Assembly: GCA_902478545.1 (NCBI GenBank)
Contig: CABSLA010000001.1
Location: 62,001-126,000, forward strand
Reading direction: 5' to 3'
Source: an uncultured Collinsella sp.
GTDB lineage: Bacteria > Actinomycetota > Coriobacteriia > Coriobacteriales > Coriobacteriaceae
Length of the DNA: 64,000 nt
In this document: piece after piece, positions 6,886 through 14,000 of the stretch
How the letters are laid out: each line of letters begins with the position of its first letter
Position numbering within the stretch: the stretch's first letter is position 1
Translations under genes and position numbers: made by a program
Notes under the pieces: generated by a model
Told to the model about the DNA's origin: nothing
The model's input: the letters and a program-made list of their open reading frames with translations, nothing else
Databases searched by the model: none

Positions 6886-7797
6886 CTAAAAACGGTTGCC
6901 GCGGAAGCCGCCGCCGTTGCGGCCGCCACGGTCGCCACCACGACCGCCGCGGTCGTTACCACGGTTACCGCCGAAGCCACCACGGTTGCCGCCGCGATCG
7001 CCATAGCCACCACGGTTGCCGCCAAAGCCGCCGCGACCGCCACGGTCGCCGCCACGGTCACCAAAGCCGCCACGGCCGCCGCGATCGCCACCGCGACCGC
7101 CACGGTCACCGCCACGGCCGCCGCGGTCACCAAAGCCGCCACGGCCGCCGCGATCGCCACCGCGACCGCCACGGTCGTCACGGCCGCCGCGAGGACCGCG
7201 GTCCTCGTCCAGGCCCATGGCGACAAGCGGAGCGATAACCTTATCGAGAGCGGCCATCAGCTCGGTGGCCTCCTCGTAAGAAAGCTCGGGCAGGAGCTTC
7301 TCCTTCTTGTTGGCAAGCTCGACCAGGCCCTCAGCGGCATCCTCGGCAGCGAAGACGACGATCTTGCGCATATCGCCCTCGGCGTCGTCGATACGGCCGA
7401 CCAGATCGGCGGCCTCGGCCTCGGCCATCAGGCCATCGAGCTCACGAAGGCGCATGCCCAGCAGGTCGGACATTTCCTTCTGCTCCATCTTGGGCTTGAG
7501 GTCAAGAAGCTTGATGGCGCGCTCGATGTTCGCCATGCGCTCGGCCTTGGCCTCCTCCTCCTTAGAAATAGCAAAGCGACGGCTACGCAGCAGGCGGGCG
7601 GCCTTCTGCATCTTGTCCATCAGCTCTTCGTCATCGTAATCAACGGCGGCCTCGACAACCTCGGCCTCCTCCTCGGCGGAAACCTCGTCAGCAGCCTCAA
7701 CCTCGGCAGCTTCGGTCTCCACGGTCTCGACTGCCTCGACCTCGGCAGCCATGGTCTCGTTCTCGGTCTCGTTCATGATCTCTTCGTTCTCGGACAT
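6886..7797 (-). CDS. Acidic protein with RGG-repeat tail, possible nucleic-acid binder
   Basis: I do not recognise a named family. The 303-residue product has three parts. Residues 1-57 are very acidic (Glu/Ala/Val rich). Residues 58-200 are helical and charged; QKEMSDLLGMRLRELDGLMA resembles a winged-helix or Lrp/MarR-like recognition segment, followed by RKIVVFAAEDA. The last 100 residues are almost pure RGG repeats (GDRGG, GGRGGFGDRGG), as in RNA-binding RGG boxes. The repeated codons make the DNA itself repetitive at 6900-7190. The start at 7797 follows AAGGAG. Two GAR-like RNA-binding roles are possible: RNA chaperone or nucleoid/transcript regulator. All function is inferred from composition. 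Confidence 0.75.
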   Translation of the reverse strand: MSENEEIMNETENETMAAEVEAVETVETEAAEVEAADEVSAEEEAEVVEAAVDYDDEELMDKMQKAARLLRSRRFAISKEEEAKAERMANIERAIKLLDLKPKMEQKEMSDLLGMRLRELDGLMAEAEAADLVGRIDDAEGDMRKIVVFAAEDAAEGLVELANKKEKLLPELSYEEATELMAALDKVIAPLVAMGLDEDRGPRGGRDDRGGRGGDRGGRGGFGDRGGRGGDRGGRGGDRGGRGGFGDRGGDRGGRGGFGGNRGGYGDRGGNRGGFGGNRGNDRGGRGGDRGGRNGGGFRGNRF

Positions 7798-7949
7798 GAG
7801 ACTCCTTCTTGGCCCTCTCGGGCATCATCGCCCCATTCGCGGGGCCCGTCGCGCACTCTTTGCGCTTTAAACATTCATGCCTCTCGGCAAAACGTCCATT
7901 AGTTTATGGTGTCGCCATCCAATCTAGCTGCAGAATCTATGTGCACACA

Positions 7950-9362
7950 TTAATGCGACATGTGTGACTCGCGACGAGCGTACACCAGCGACGCCACGAA
8001 CCCGACCACGGCAATTACAGCCGCTACACGCACGGCAGCTGCAAATCCAATCGCCTGGGCAACGTCTGTCGCAGCGCCAGCGGCGCCGGCGGTCGCAGCA
8101 GAACTCGAGAGCAGACCGATAAACAGCGACGGGCCAAACGATGCGGCAATCATATTCCACGTGTTAAGCAATGCCGTTCCGTGAGGATGCTCAGCGGCAG
8201 GAAGCGTCTCCAAGCCGGCCGTCTGCGAGGGGCTCAGCACCAGGCCGACTCCGGCATACACCACAACGGTCAGCGCCACGACGACGCCGATGTTCATGCT
8301 TGCCGCCGTCATCGAGATTGCAGTCTGCCCCACGGCAATCAGGGCAAAGCCGACCGGCAGCAGCGGCCATGCGCCACGGGCGTCCATCACGCGTCCGCCC
8401 ACAATCGAGGTCACGGCGTTGCAGGCAATCGCCGGCAAAATGAGCAGGCCCGCAACAAGTGCGGTCATGCCGTAGGCACCTTCAAAATAGAGTGGCAACA
8501 AAACACTCATCGAGAACGTCGTCATCATCGACACCACCACAAGCAGGCACGCAGGCCAAAAACGAACGCTCGCCATGGGACGCACGTTAAGCACCGGATG
8601 CTCGAGCTTGAGCTGACGGGCCGCAAACAAGCCGAGCAGCACAAGGGCGGCGAAGAGTGTCACGATGCCGGAAATCAGATTGGTCGAGAACTCGCCTACG
8701 GAATACACAAATGCCGTAATGCTGGCAGCGAGCAAAACAACCGACAGAATATGAAGCGTGGTGTTCGAGCGCTCTCCGACATTCTGAACAAGCTTTACGC
8801 CCGCCGCAGCGACCGCAATGCCGCCCACCAACGGCACTACGAACACCGCTCTCCAGCCAAACAACGTGCACATAAGACCGCTGATCACAGGTCCAAACGC
8901 CGGCCCTAGCGTAATGCAGGCACCGCCCAGACTCAGGTACAGACCGAGCTTCTCACGCGGGGCGCAAGACAGCACCACGTTCATCATGAGCGGAAACAAG
9001 ATGCCCGATCCCGCAGCCTGCAAAATACGACTTGGCAGCAAAACAGTAAACGACGGGGCGACCAGGCACAGGACTTCTCCGGCGACCGTGCATCCGCATG
9101 CGAAAAACAGCAGCTTGCGCGTCGAGAAACGACCGGAAAGAAAGGCCATGACGGCCGTAAAGATCGACGTCACGATCATGTAGCCCGAAACAAGCCACTG
9201 CGCCGTGGTGGCACTCACCGAAAAGGCCGCCATGATGTCGTGCAACGCCACGTTAATGATGTTCTCGTTAAACGCAGCAACAAAAGCTGCAACATACATT
9301 ACGACGAGAATTGCCGAGGTTGTCGACGGTGATTGAGTTTGCTTTTGGGATTTGGTCCCCAT
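7950..9362 (-). CDS. MFS exporter, DHA2 (EmrB/QacA)-like
   Basis: Probable proton-driven efflux pump for drugs or metabolites in the cytoplasmic membrane. The 470-residue product has 13-14 hydrophobic segments. It begins with a motif typical of DHA2 carriers (VAAFNENIINVALHDIMAAF, then TAQWLVSGYMI) and has motif-A-like FLSGRFSTRKLLF and motif-C-like GGACITLGPAFGPVISG. The ATG at 9362 follows GAGGAAGG; the upstream in-frame extension is unrelated. It stands alone between the RGG gene and the divergent deformylase gene. Substrate cannot be inferred. Confidence 0.9.
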   Translation of the reverse strand: MGTKSQKQTQSPSTTSAILVVMYVAAFVAAFNENIINVALHDIMAAFSVSATTAQWLVSGYMIVTSIFTAVMAFLSGRFSTRKLLFFACGCTVAGEVLCLVAPSFTVLLPSRILQAAGSGILFPLMMNVVLSCAPREKLGLYLSLGGACITLGPAFGPVISGLMCTLFGWRAVFVVPLVGGIAVAAAGVKLVQNVGERSNTTLHILSVVLLAASITAFVYSVGEFSTNLISGIVTLFAALVLLGLFAARQLKLEHPVLNVRPMASVRFWPACLLVVVSMMTTFSMSVLLPLYFEGAYGMTALVAGLLILPAIACNAVTSIVGGRVMDARGAWPLLPVGFALIAVGQTAISMTAASMNIGVVVALTVVVYAGVGLVLSPSQTAGLETLPAAEHPHGTALLNTWNMIAASFGPSLFIGLLSSSAATAGAAGAATDVAQAIGFAAAVRVAAVIAVVGFVASLVYARRESHMSH

Positions 9363-9566
9363 GCATTTCCTTCCTCTTGAAACGACAGTCGCATCGCCCC
9401 AGAGGAACAGTCCAGGGCGAAAATGAGCCCTAGACTTACGCCAGACGCCGTACACGACGAGTCTGGCAACATGGTCCAACATCGAAAGATTGTAACGCGG
9501 ACGCGCGGCTTTCCTTCCGCGCTATTATTAAAAGCCCACGAAAGCATGAGACATGAGGAGCCCGCC

Positions 9567-9977
9567 ATGATTAAGCCCATCATGAAATCCGAGTTCTTTT
9601 TGCGTCTGCCTTCCGAAGACGCGGGACCCGACGATGCCGCAACCGGGCAGGATCTCCTGGATACGCTCCACGAGCATGAGCGCGAGTGCGTGGGCCTCGC
9701 CGCCAACATGATCGGCGTGCGCAAACGCATCATCTGCGTAAAGGACGGCAGCAGGACACTCCTGATGTACAACCCTCAAATTCTTGAGCAGGTCAATGCC
9801 TATCAGACGAGCGAAGGATGCCTCTCGCTGATCGGCGAGCGTCCCTGTACCCGCTATCGCCGCATTAAGGTTGAGTATTTGGACGAGAACTTCGTTCACC
9901 GCATCAAAAACTTCTCGGGCTACACCGCCGAGATCATCCAGCACGAAATCGACCATTGCTGCGGAATCGTGATCTAG
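9567..9977 (+). CDS. def: Peptide deformylase, short form
   Basis: Metal hydrolase expected to remove formyl from the N-terminal methionine of new proteins. The 136-residue product carries motif 1 as VGLAANMIG (the usual Gln is Met), motif 2 EGCLSLIG with the cysteine metal ligand, and motif 3 IIQHEIDHCCG with both His ligands and the catalytic Glu. The ATG at 9567 follows GAGGAG by 6 bases; nearby upstream ATGs in frame have weaker sites. Length is below the usual 150-190, as in other short clostridial-type forms. A second, degenerate relative lies at 17521-17940. This copy looks catalytically competent apart from the Gln-to-Met change. Confidence 0.88.
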   Translation: MIKPIMKSEFFLRLPSEDAGPDDAATGQDLLDTLHEHERECVGLAANMIGVRKRIICVKDGSRTLLMYNPQILEQVNAYQTSEGCLSLIGERPCTRYRRIKVEYLDENFVHRIKNFSGYTAEIIQHEIDHCCGIVI

Positions 9978-10028
9978 TTCCGCGAGTCAAGGAAAATGAT
10001 CTGTTTTCCTCCGTCCCTAATGGACCAT

Positions 10029-10208
10029 GGTAACGACGCAGGCTGAGCACACGACAGCGAGCGAGCCGCATTTGCACCAAGGTGACGTGAAACGAAAGGG
10101 CGCTGACCTTCTGGTCGCGCCCTTGAAGTTGAACGTCAGATTGGTGTGAATGCGGCTCGCGCAGCGTCAAGCGGTCCGCCGTTCGGTAGGACGGCGGAAC
10201 TAGTTACG
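10029..10208 (-). repeat. Long structured hairpin element B
   Basis: Read on the minus strand, from the end of the HTH-aminotransferase gene: TAACTAGTT, a short hairpin (TTCCGCCGT / ACGGCGGA), TTGACGCTGCGC, then a stem of about 48 bp closing on a TTCT loop. Paired blocks GCGAGCCGCATT, CACCAA, TGACGT, AAC and AGGGCGC are separated by small internal loops: TG/TG, GG/GA, GA/GA, GAA/GAA. It ends in GCTCGCTG and, further on, CGTTACC. Flanks match element A, stems do not. The right end overlaps the stop codon of the gene. Confidence 0.72.
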
Positions 10209-11724
10209 CCTGACGGTAATGGTCAAAGAAGTCGGCGAGGTCTTCGAGGGACTCTTTGAGCACTTCCATGCGCGGCAGGTACACGATGCGGAAGTGATCG
10301 GGCTCGGCCCAGTTAAAGCCGCCGCCGCGCGTGATGAGGATCTTCTTCTCGTGCAGCAGGTCGAGGGCGAACTGCTCGTCATCGGTGATGTTGAACTTCT
10401 TAACATCCATCTTGGGAAAGATATAGAACGCCGCGCGCGGCTTGACCACCGAGATGCCGTCAATCTTGTTGAGCGCCTCATACACAAAGTTGCGCTGCTC
10501 GTAGACACGACCGCCCGGACGGATATAGTCGTTAACCGACTGATGGCCGCCAAGCGCCGTCTGGACGATCGACTGAGCCGGCACGTTGGAGCACAGGCGC
10601 ATGTTGGAGAGCATGTTGATGCCCATGATGAAGTCGCTCATGCAGCGCTGGTTGCCCGAAAGCACCATCCAGCCAATACGATAGCCCGCAATCATGTGCG
10701 ACTTGGAAAGGCCGCTAAAGGTGACGCAGGGCAGGTCGGGGGCGAGCGAGGCAATCGAGACGTGCTCGTAGCCGTCCATGCACAGACGATCGTAGATCTC
10801 GTCGGCAAAGATCATGAGCTGGTGCCTGCGCGCAACCTCAACGATGCCCTCGAGCACCTCACGCGGGTAGACCGAGCCCGTGGGGTTGTTGGGATTGATG
10901 ATGACGAGGGCCTTGGTCGCGCTCGTGATCTTGGACTCCATATCCTCCAGGTCGGGATACCAATCCGCCTGCTCATCGCACAGATAGTGCACGGGATGGC
11001 CGCCGGCAAGGGTTGCGCATGCCGTCCAAAGCGGATAGTCGGGGCTGGGGATCAGAATCTCGTCGCCATTGTCGAGCAGCGCGTTCATCGAAAGCTGAAT
11101 GAGCTCGGACACGCCGTTGCCCGTGTAGATATGCTCCATCTGAACATTGGGCAGGCCTTTGATCTGCGAATACTGCATGATCGCCTTGCGCGCAGAGAAC
11201 AGGCCGCGCGAGTTGGAATAGCCTTCGCAGTCGGGCAGCTGCTGGCGCATGTCCTTGATGACCTCGTCGGGCGTGCGGAAACCGAAGGGCGCCGGGTTGC
11301 CGATATTGAGCTTGAGGATGCGCTCGCCCTCGTCCTCCATACGGGCGGCCTCGTCGACGACGGGACCGCGCACATCATACAGGACGTTATCAAGCTTGGT
11401 GGATTTAGAAAAAGTACGCATGGTGGTGCTCCTTGGAATTTGAGCTGAGGGATGGGGTTCGGGCTTGGAAACGTTACGGGGCGATGATGCCTCGCCTTGA
11501 TCGGCGTCACCGGCAAGCAGCCAGGTAACATCGACCTCCAAAATGCGGGCGAGCAGCTCTGCCACATCGCGCCGCGGAATCGTCTTGCCGCTCACATATT
11601 GGCTCATCTGACTTTTGCCGAGTTTTTTACCGAGCATCTCCGATGCGCGGATTACGTCCGACTGGCGAACGTCACGATCGGACATGGTCTGTCGCAGGCG
11701 ATCGCTAAACGTCTCTTGGGCCAC
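10204..11724 (-). CDS. HTH-XRE domain fused to class I aminotransferase (AlaA-like)
   Basis: PLP enzyme close to alanine:pyruvate aminotransferases, carrying an N-terminal Cro/C1 helix-turn-helix. Of 506 residues, about 5-75 form the HTH (KKLGKSQMSQYVSGKTIPRR, then DVTWLLAGD), 76-101 are a Pro/Ser linker, and 102-506 are the complete enzyme. Enzyme motifs are LNIGNPAPFGF, NPNNPTGSVYPREVL, IFADEIYDRL and the PLP lysine in SGLSKSHMIAGYRIGW. The GTG at 11724 follows AAGGAGG. An internal ATG at 11421 (residue 102), exactly at the enzyme's own start, has an AAGGAG 7 bases upstream, so a free enzyme may also be made. Upstream GTTCAATTT repeats suggest autoregulation. Fusion differs from MocR because the HTH is XRE type. 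Confidence 0.88.
   Translation of the reverse strand: MAQETFSDRLRQTMSDRDVRQSDVIRASEMLGKKLGKSQMSQYVSGKTIPRRDVAELLARILEVDVTWLLAGDADQGEASSPRNVSKPEPHPSAQIPRSTTMRTFSKSTKLDNVLYDVRGPVVDEAARMEDEGERILKLNIGNPAPFGFRTPDEVIKDMRQQLPDCEGYSNSRGLFSARKAIMQYSQIKGLPNVQMEHIYTGNGVSELIQLSMNALLDNGDEILIPSPDYPLWTACATLAGGHPVHYLCDEQADWYPDLEDMESKITSATKALVIINPNNPTGSVYPREVLEGIVEVARRHQLMIFADEIYDRLCMDGYEHVSIASLAPDLPCVTFSGLSKSHMIAGYRIGWMVLSGNQRCMSDFIMGINMLSNMRLCSNVPAQSIVQTALGGHQSVNDYIRPGGRVYEQRNFVYEALNKIDGISVVKPRAAFYIFPKMDVKKFNITDDEQFALDLLHEKKILITRGGGFNWAEPDHFRIVYLPRMEVLKESLEDLADFFDHYRQA
11429..11434 (-). promoter_or_regulatory. Internal ribosome binding site before the aminotransferase domain
   Basis: AAGGAG on the minus strand, 7 bases before the in-frame ATG at 11419-11421 that begins MRTFSKSTKL. 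It sits inside the linker codons of the HTH-aminotransferase fusion and could direct a second, HTH-free product of 405 residues. Confidence 0.55.
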
Positions 11725-11745
11725 ACGAACCTCCTTGCTGGCAAA

Positions 11746-11827
11746 GTTCAATTTATCGAACACGAATTGAACCAGAGTTCAATTTAGGCAGCAGTATAGC
11801 GCGGCGCATTATCCGAAAGTTCAATTT
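11746..11827 (-). promoter_or_regulatory. GTTCAATTT operator array upstream of HTH-aminotransferase
   Basis: GTTCAATTT occurs at 11746-11754, 11777-11785 and 11819-11827, and the inverted AATTGAAC at 11765-11772, making a palindrome with the first copy. A possible -10 (TATACT on the minus strand, 11793-11798) lies within the array. The position suits autorepression by the gene's own HTH domain; this is inferred. Confidence 0.6.
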
Positions 11828-11886
11828 CACAAGAAAATGTACCGAACCCCGGGAATTGTCCCAAAGTGGACAACGGGTGCGCGCTT

Positions 11887-12744
11887 TTAGAGATACTCAA
11901 GGAAACGAGCCGCCGCAAGCGAAACGTCAGCGGTGCGGCATATGGCGTTGATCTGCCGATGAGGATGTCCCTCGAGCGGGCGCACGGCAACATCGAACTG
12001 GCAGCGCCGCAAGATGAGCGCCGGAAGAATGCTCACGCCCAGACCGTCCTCGACCATGGCCATAATCGCATAATCATCCCAGGTCGACAGCTTAGAGCGC
12101 ACCGTCAGGCCCGCGCGGCGAAACAGCGGCGTAATCTCGTCGTCGCTACCGCGTTCCAGCAGAATAAACTGCTCGTTGGCCAAATCGGCAAGGGAAACGA
12201 CCTCCGCGGTGGCAAGCGAGGAGTCCGCTGGCACCACGGCCATCAGCTCGTCTTGCACCAACGGCCGCGACGCCATGCCGGCACCGTGTGGCTCACGCGG
12301 GATAAAGCCCAGGTCACAACGACCCTCAGCCACCCATTGTTCAATCTCTGAGTAATCGCCCATCAGCAGCTCGTAATCGACATCCGGATGATCGGCGCGA
12401 AAGCGCGCGATCACCGGCGGCAGTACATGAGTCGCCACACTCGAAAACGTACCGATACAGATCTTGCCGCGCATGAGCCCTCGCATCTCGTCCACGCGTC
12501 GCTGCAGGCGGCCAAACTCTTCGCATAACGCCTCGACTGCCGGCATGACCTGCCGCCCGTCAGCAGAAAGCACCACGCCCTCACGGCTGCGGTCAAGCAC
12601 CTTAAAACCCCAATCCGCCTCAAGGTCGGCCACCATGCGGCTCACGCCAGACTGCGAATAGCTTAGGCGCTCAGCGGCGCGCGTAAAACTGCCGGCGCGC
12701 ACGGTCTCCAGCAGCACCTGCATCTTTTGAATATTCGTTTCCAC
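11887..12744 (-). CDS. LysR-family transcription regulator
   Basis: Regulator of 285 residues, with a winged helix at 1-65 (FTRAAERLSYSQSGVSRMVADLE) and a periplasmic-binding-like effector domain from about 90 (GKICIGTFSSVATHVLPPVI). It is divergent from the EamA exporter at 12863, with a LysR-type palindrome in between, so it probably controls that gene in response to the exported compound. A related regulator/exporter pair is at 52173-54100. The ligand is unknown. Confidence 0.92.
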   Translation of the reverse strand: METNIQKMQVLLETVRAGSFTRAAERLSYSQSGVSRMVADLEADWGFKVLDRSREGVVLSADGRQVMPAVEALCEEFGRLQRRVDEMRGLMRGKICIGTFSSVATHVLPPVIARFRADHPDVDYELLMGDYSEIEQWVAEGRCDLGFIPREPHGAGMASRPLVQDELMAVVPADSSLATAEVVSLADLANEQFILLERGSDDEITPLFRRAGLTVRSKLSTWDDYAIMAMVEDGLGVSILPALILRRCQFDVAVRPLEGHPHRQINAICRTADVSLAAARFLEYL

Positions 12745-12816
12745 GACACACCTCCACCTTTACATGAGTTTTTGTCATGTCATCCATGAATTATATTCGC
12801 TTTTCTTCTATAGCCA

Positions 12817-12833
12817 GTTCACCCATAGTGAAC
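12817..12833. promoter_or_regulatory. LysR-type palindrome GTTCAC-N5-GTGAAC
   Basis: GTTCAC CCATA GTGAAC is a perfect 6-bp inverted repeat containing the T-N11-A core of LysR sites, 30 bp before the EamA start and within the divergent region. Confidence 0.6.
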
Positions 12834-12862
12834 ATGCTCGGATATAGAGGGGATGTCAGCGC

Positions 12863-13774
12863 ATGAACAACGGACTGTTTACGTACTTAGCAGCATTGCT
12901 ATTGTTTGGCTCCAACGGCATCATCGCCGCTGCCATTGCGCTGCCGAGCTCCGATATCGTGCTACTGCGCACGTTTTTGGGCGCACTCTCGCTTGTCACC
13001 ATCCTCGCCATCACCCAACGCAATAAGCTGCAGGCGCCATCCCGCCCCCGCGAAGCCGCAGCCCTCCTCCTCTCGGGAGCCGCGCTGGGCGCCAGCTGGA
13101 TTTTTCTGTTCCGAGCCTACCAGACGATCGGCGTCGGCGTATCCTCGCTGCTGTATTACTGCGGCCCCATCATCGTCATGGCCCTCTCGCCGTTTATCTT
13201 TGGCGAGAAATTGACCGGCGGCAAAATCGCCGGGTTTACCGCCGTCGCTTGCGGTGCTTTTCTCATTGCAGCGCAAGGTCTAGGCGGCAATATGCCCATT
13301 GCTGGTATCGCCTGCGGCATCGCCTCGGCATTTTGCTACGCGCTGATGGTCATCGCTAGCAAGGGTGCGCCACACATCGAAGGCCTCGAGAACTCCACGC
13401 TCCAGGTGAGCGCCGCCTTTGTGACCGCACTAGTTCTCACGCTCATCACGCAGGGCGTTCCCTCATTCCTGTCCGCCGGTGCCGCCGCCAGTATTGATTG
13501 GCGCGCCGTCGTCATGCTCGGCGTCGTCAACACCGGCATCGGTTGCCTGCTCTACTTTAGTGCTGTCGCCAAGCTGCCAGTCCAGACCGTCGCCGTCGTC
13601 GGCTACCTCGAGCCGCTTTCGGCGGTCGTGTTCTCGGCCGTCCTTTTGGGCGAAGCCATAACACCGGTCCGCCTGATGGGCGCCGCACTTATCATCGGCG
13701 GCGCGATCTTTTGCGAACTCGCCGGCAAACGCACAGGCGCCAAAGCGGGCATCGCCCAGGCGGCACGTGCTTAA
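12863..13774 (+). CDS. EamA/DMT-family transporter
   Basis: Probable metabolite exporter of the cytoplasmic membrane. The 303-residue product has ten hydrophobic segments in two EamA repeats: GSNGIIAAAIALPSSDIVLLR opens the first and GIACGIASAFCYALMVIASKG the second, each closing with a conserved Gly/Glu segment (SPFIFGEKLTGG; SAVLLGEAITPVR). GAGGGGAT lies before the ATG with rather long spacing. It is divergent from its likely LysR regulator. Substrate unknown; amino acids or their analogues are common for the family. Confidence 0.9.
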   Translation: MNNGLFTYLAALLLFGSNGIIAAAIALPSSDIVLLRTFLGALSLVTILAITQRNKLQAPSRPREAAALLLSGAALGASWIFLFRAYQTIGVGVSSLLYYCGPIIVMALSPFIFGEKLTGGKIAGFTAVACGAFLIAAQGLGGNMPIAGIACGIASAFCYALMVIASKGAPHIEGLENSTLQVSAAFVTALVLTLITQGVPSFLSAGAAASIDWRAVVMLGVVNTGIGCLLYFSAVAKLPVQTVAVVGYLEPLSAVVFSAVLLGEAITPVRLMGAALIIGGAIFCELAGKRTGAKAGIAQAARA

Positions 13775-13877
13775 AAGCCCCTCTTCAGTTTCGAAGCAGG
13801 AGCGCATCTGCGGTTATCACATTGCAGCAAGCTATTTAACGGATATGCCCTGCTTTGAAATGCTACCTGCGTAGATA

Positions 13878-13901
13878 AATAATCCCCAGCTGAGGATTAT
13901 T
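13878..13901. promoter_or_regulatory. 24-bp palindrome upstream of kup
   Basis: AATAATCC, then CCAGCTGA, then GGATTATT: a nearly perfect 24-bp palindrome about 100 bp before the kup start. It may be an operator, or the terminator of the EamA gene although no T-run follows. A looser hairpin (AAGCAGG arms) lies just before it at 13796-13861. No recognisable c-di-AMP (ydaO) aptamer is seen in this leader. Confidence 0.4.
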
Positions 13902-14000
13902 GTCTAAAATAACCCGATGTGCCAAACTGCTCTTGTATGTATAAAGACGGCATAAAGTTTTTTGTCCTAGACAGATAACCGGATGTCTAAGGGAGTCCTC

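Noticed and set aside
6890..7195. Regular short repeats resembling a CRISPR array
   Set aside because: They are codon repeats of the RGG tail in frame with the gene; no spacer-repeat structure.
10219..11448. 409-codon plus-strand frame opposite the aminotransferase
   Set aside because: Shadow of the minus-strand gene; no ribosome site and no recognisable motif. The same applies to 37901-39142, 29297-30616, 14976-16253 and 56579-58168.
13775..14000. c-di-AMP (ydaO) riboswitch before kup
   Set aside because: None of the conserved aptamer blocks could be recognised; only a palindrome is present.
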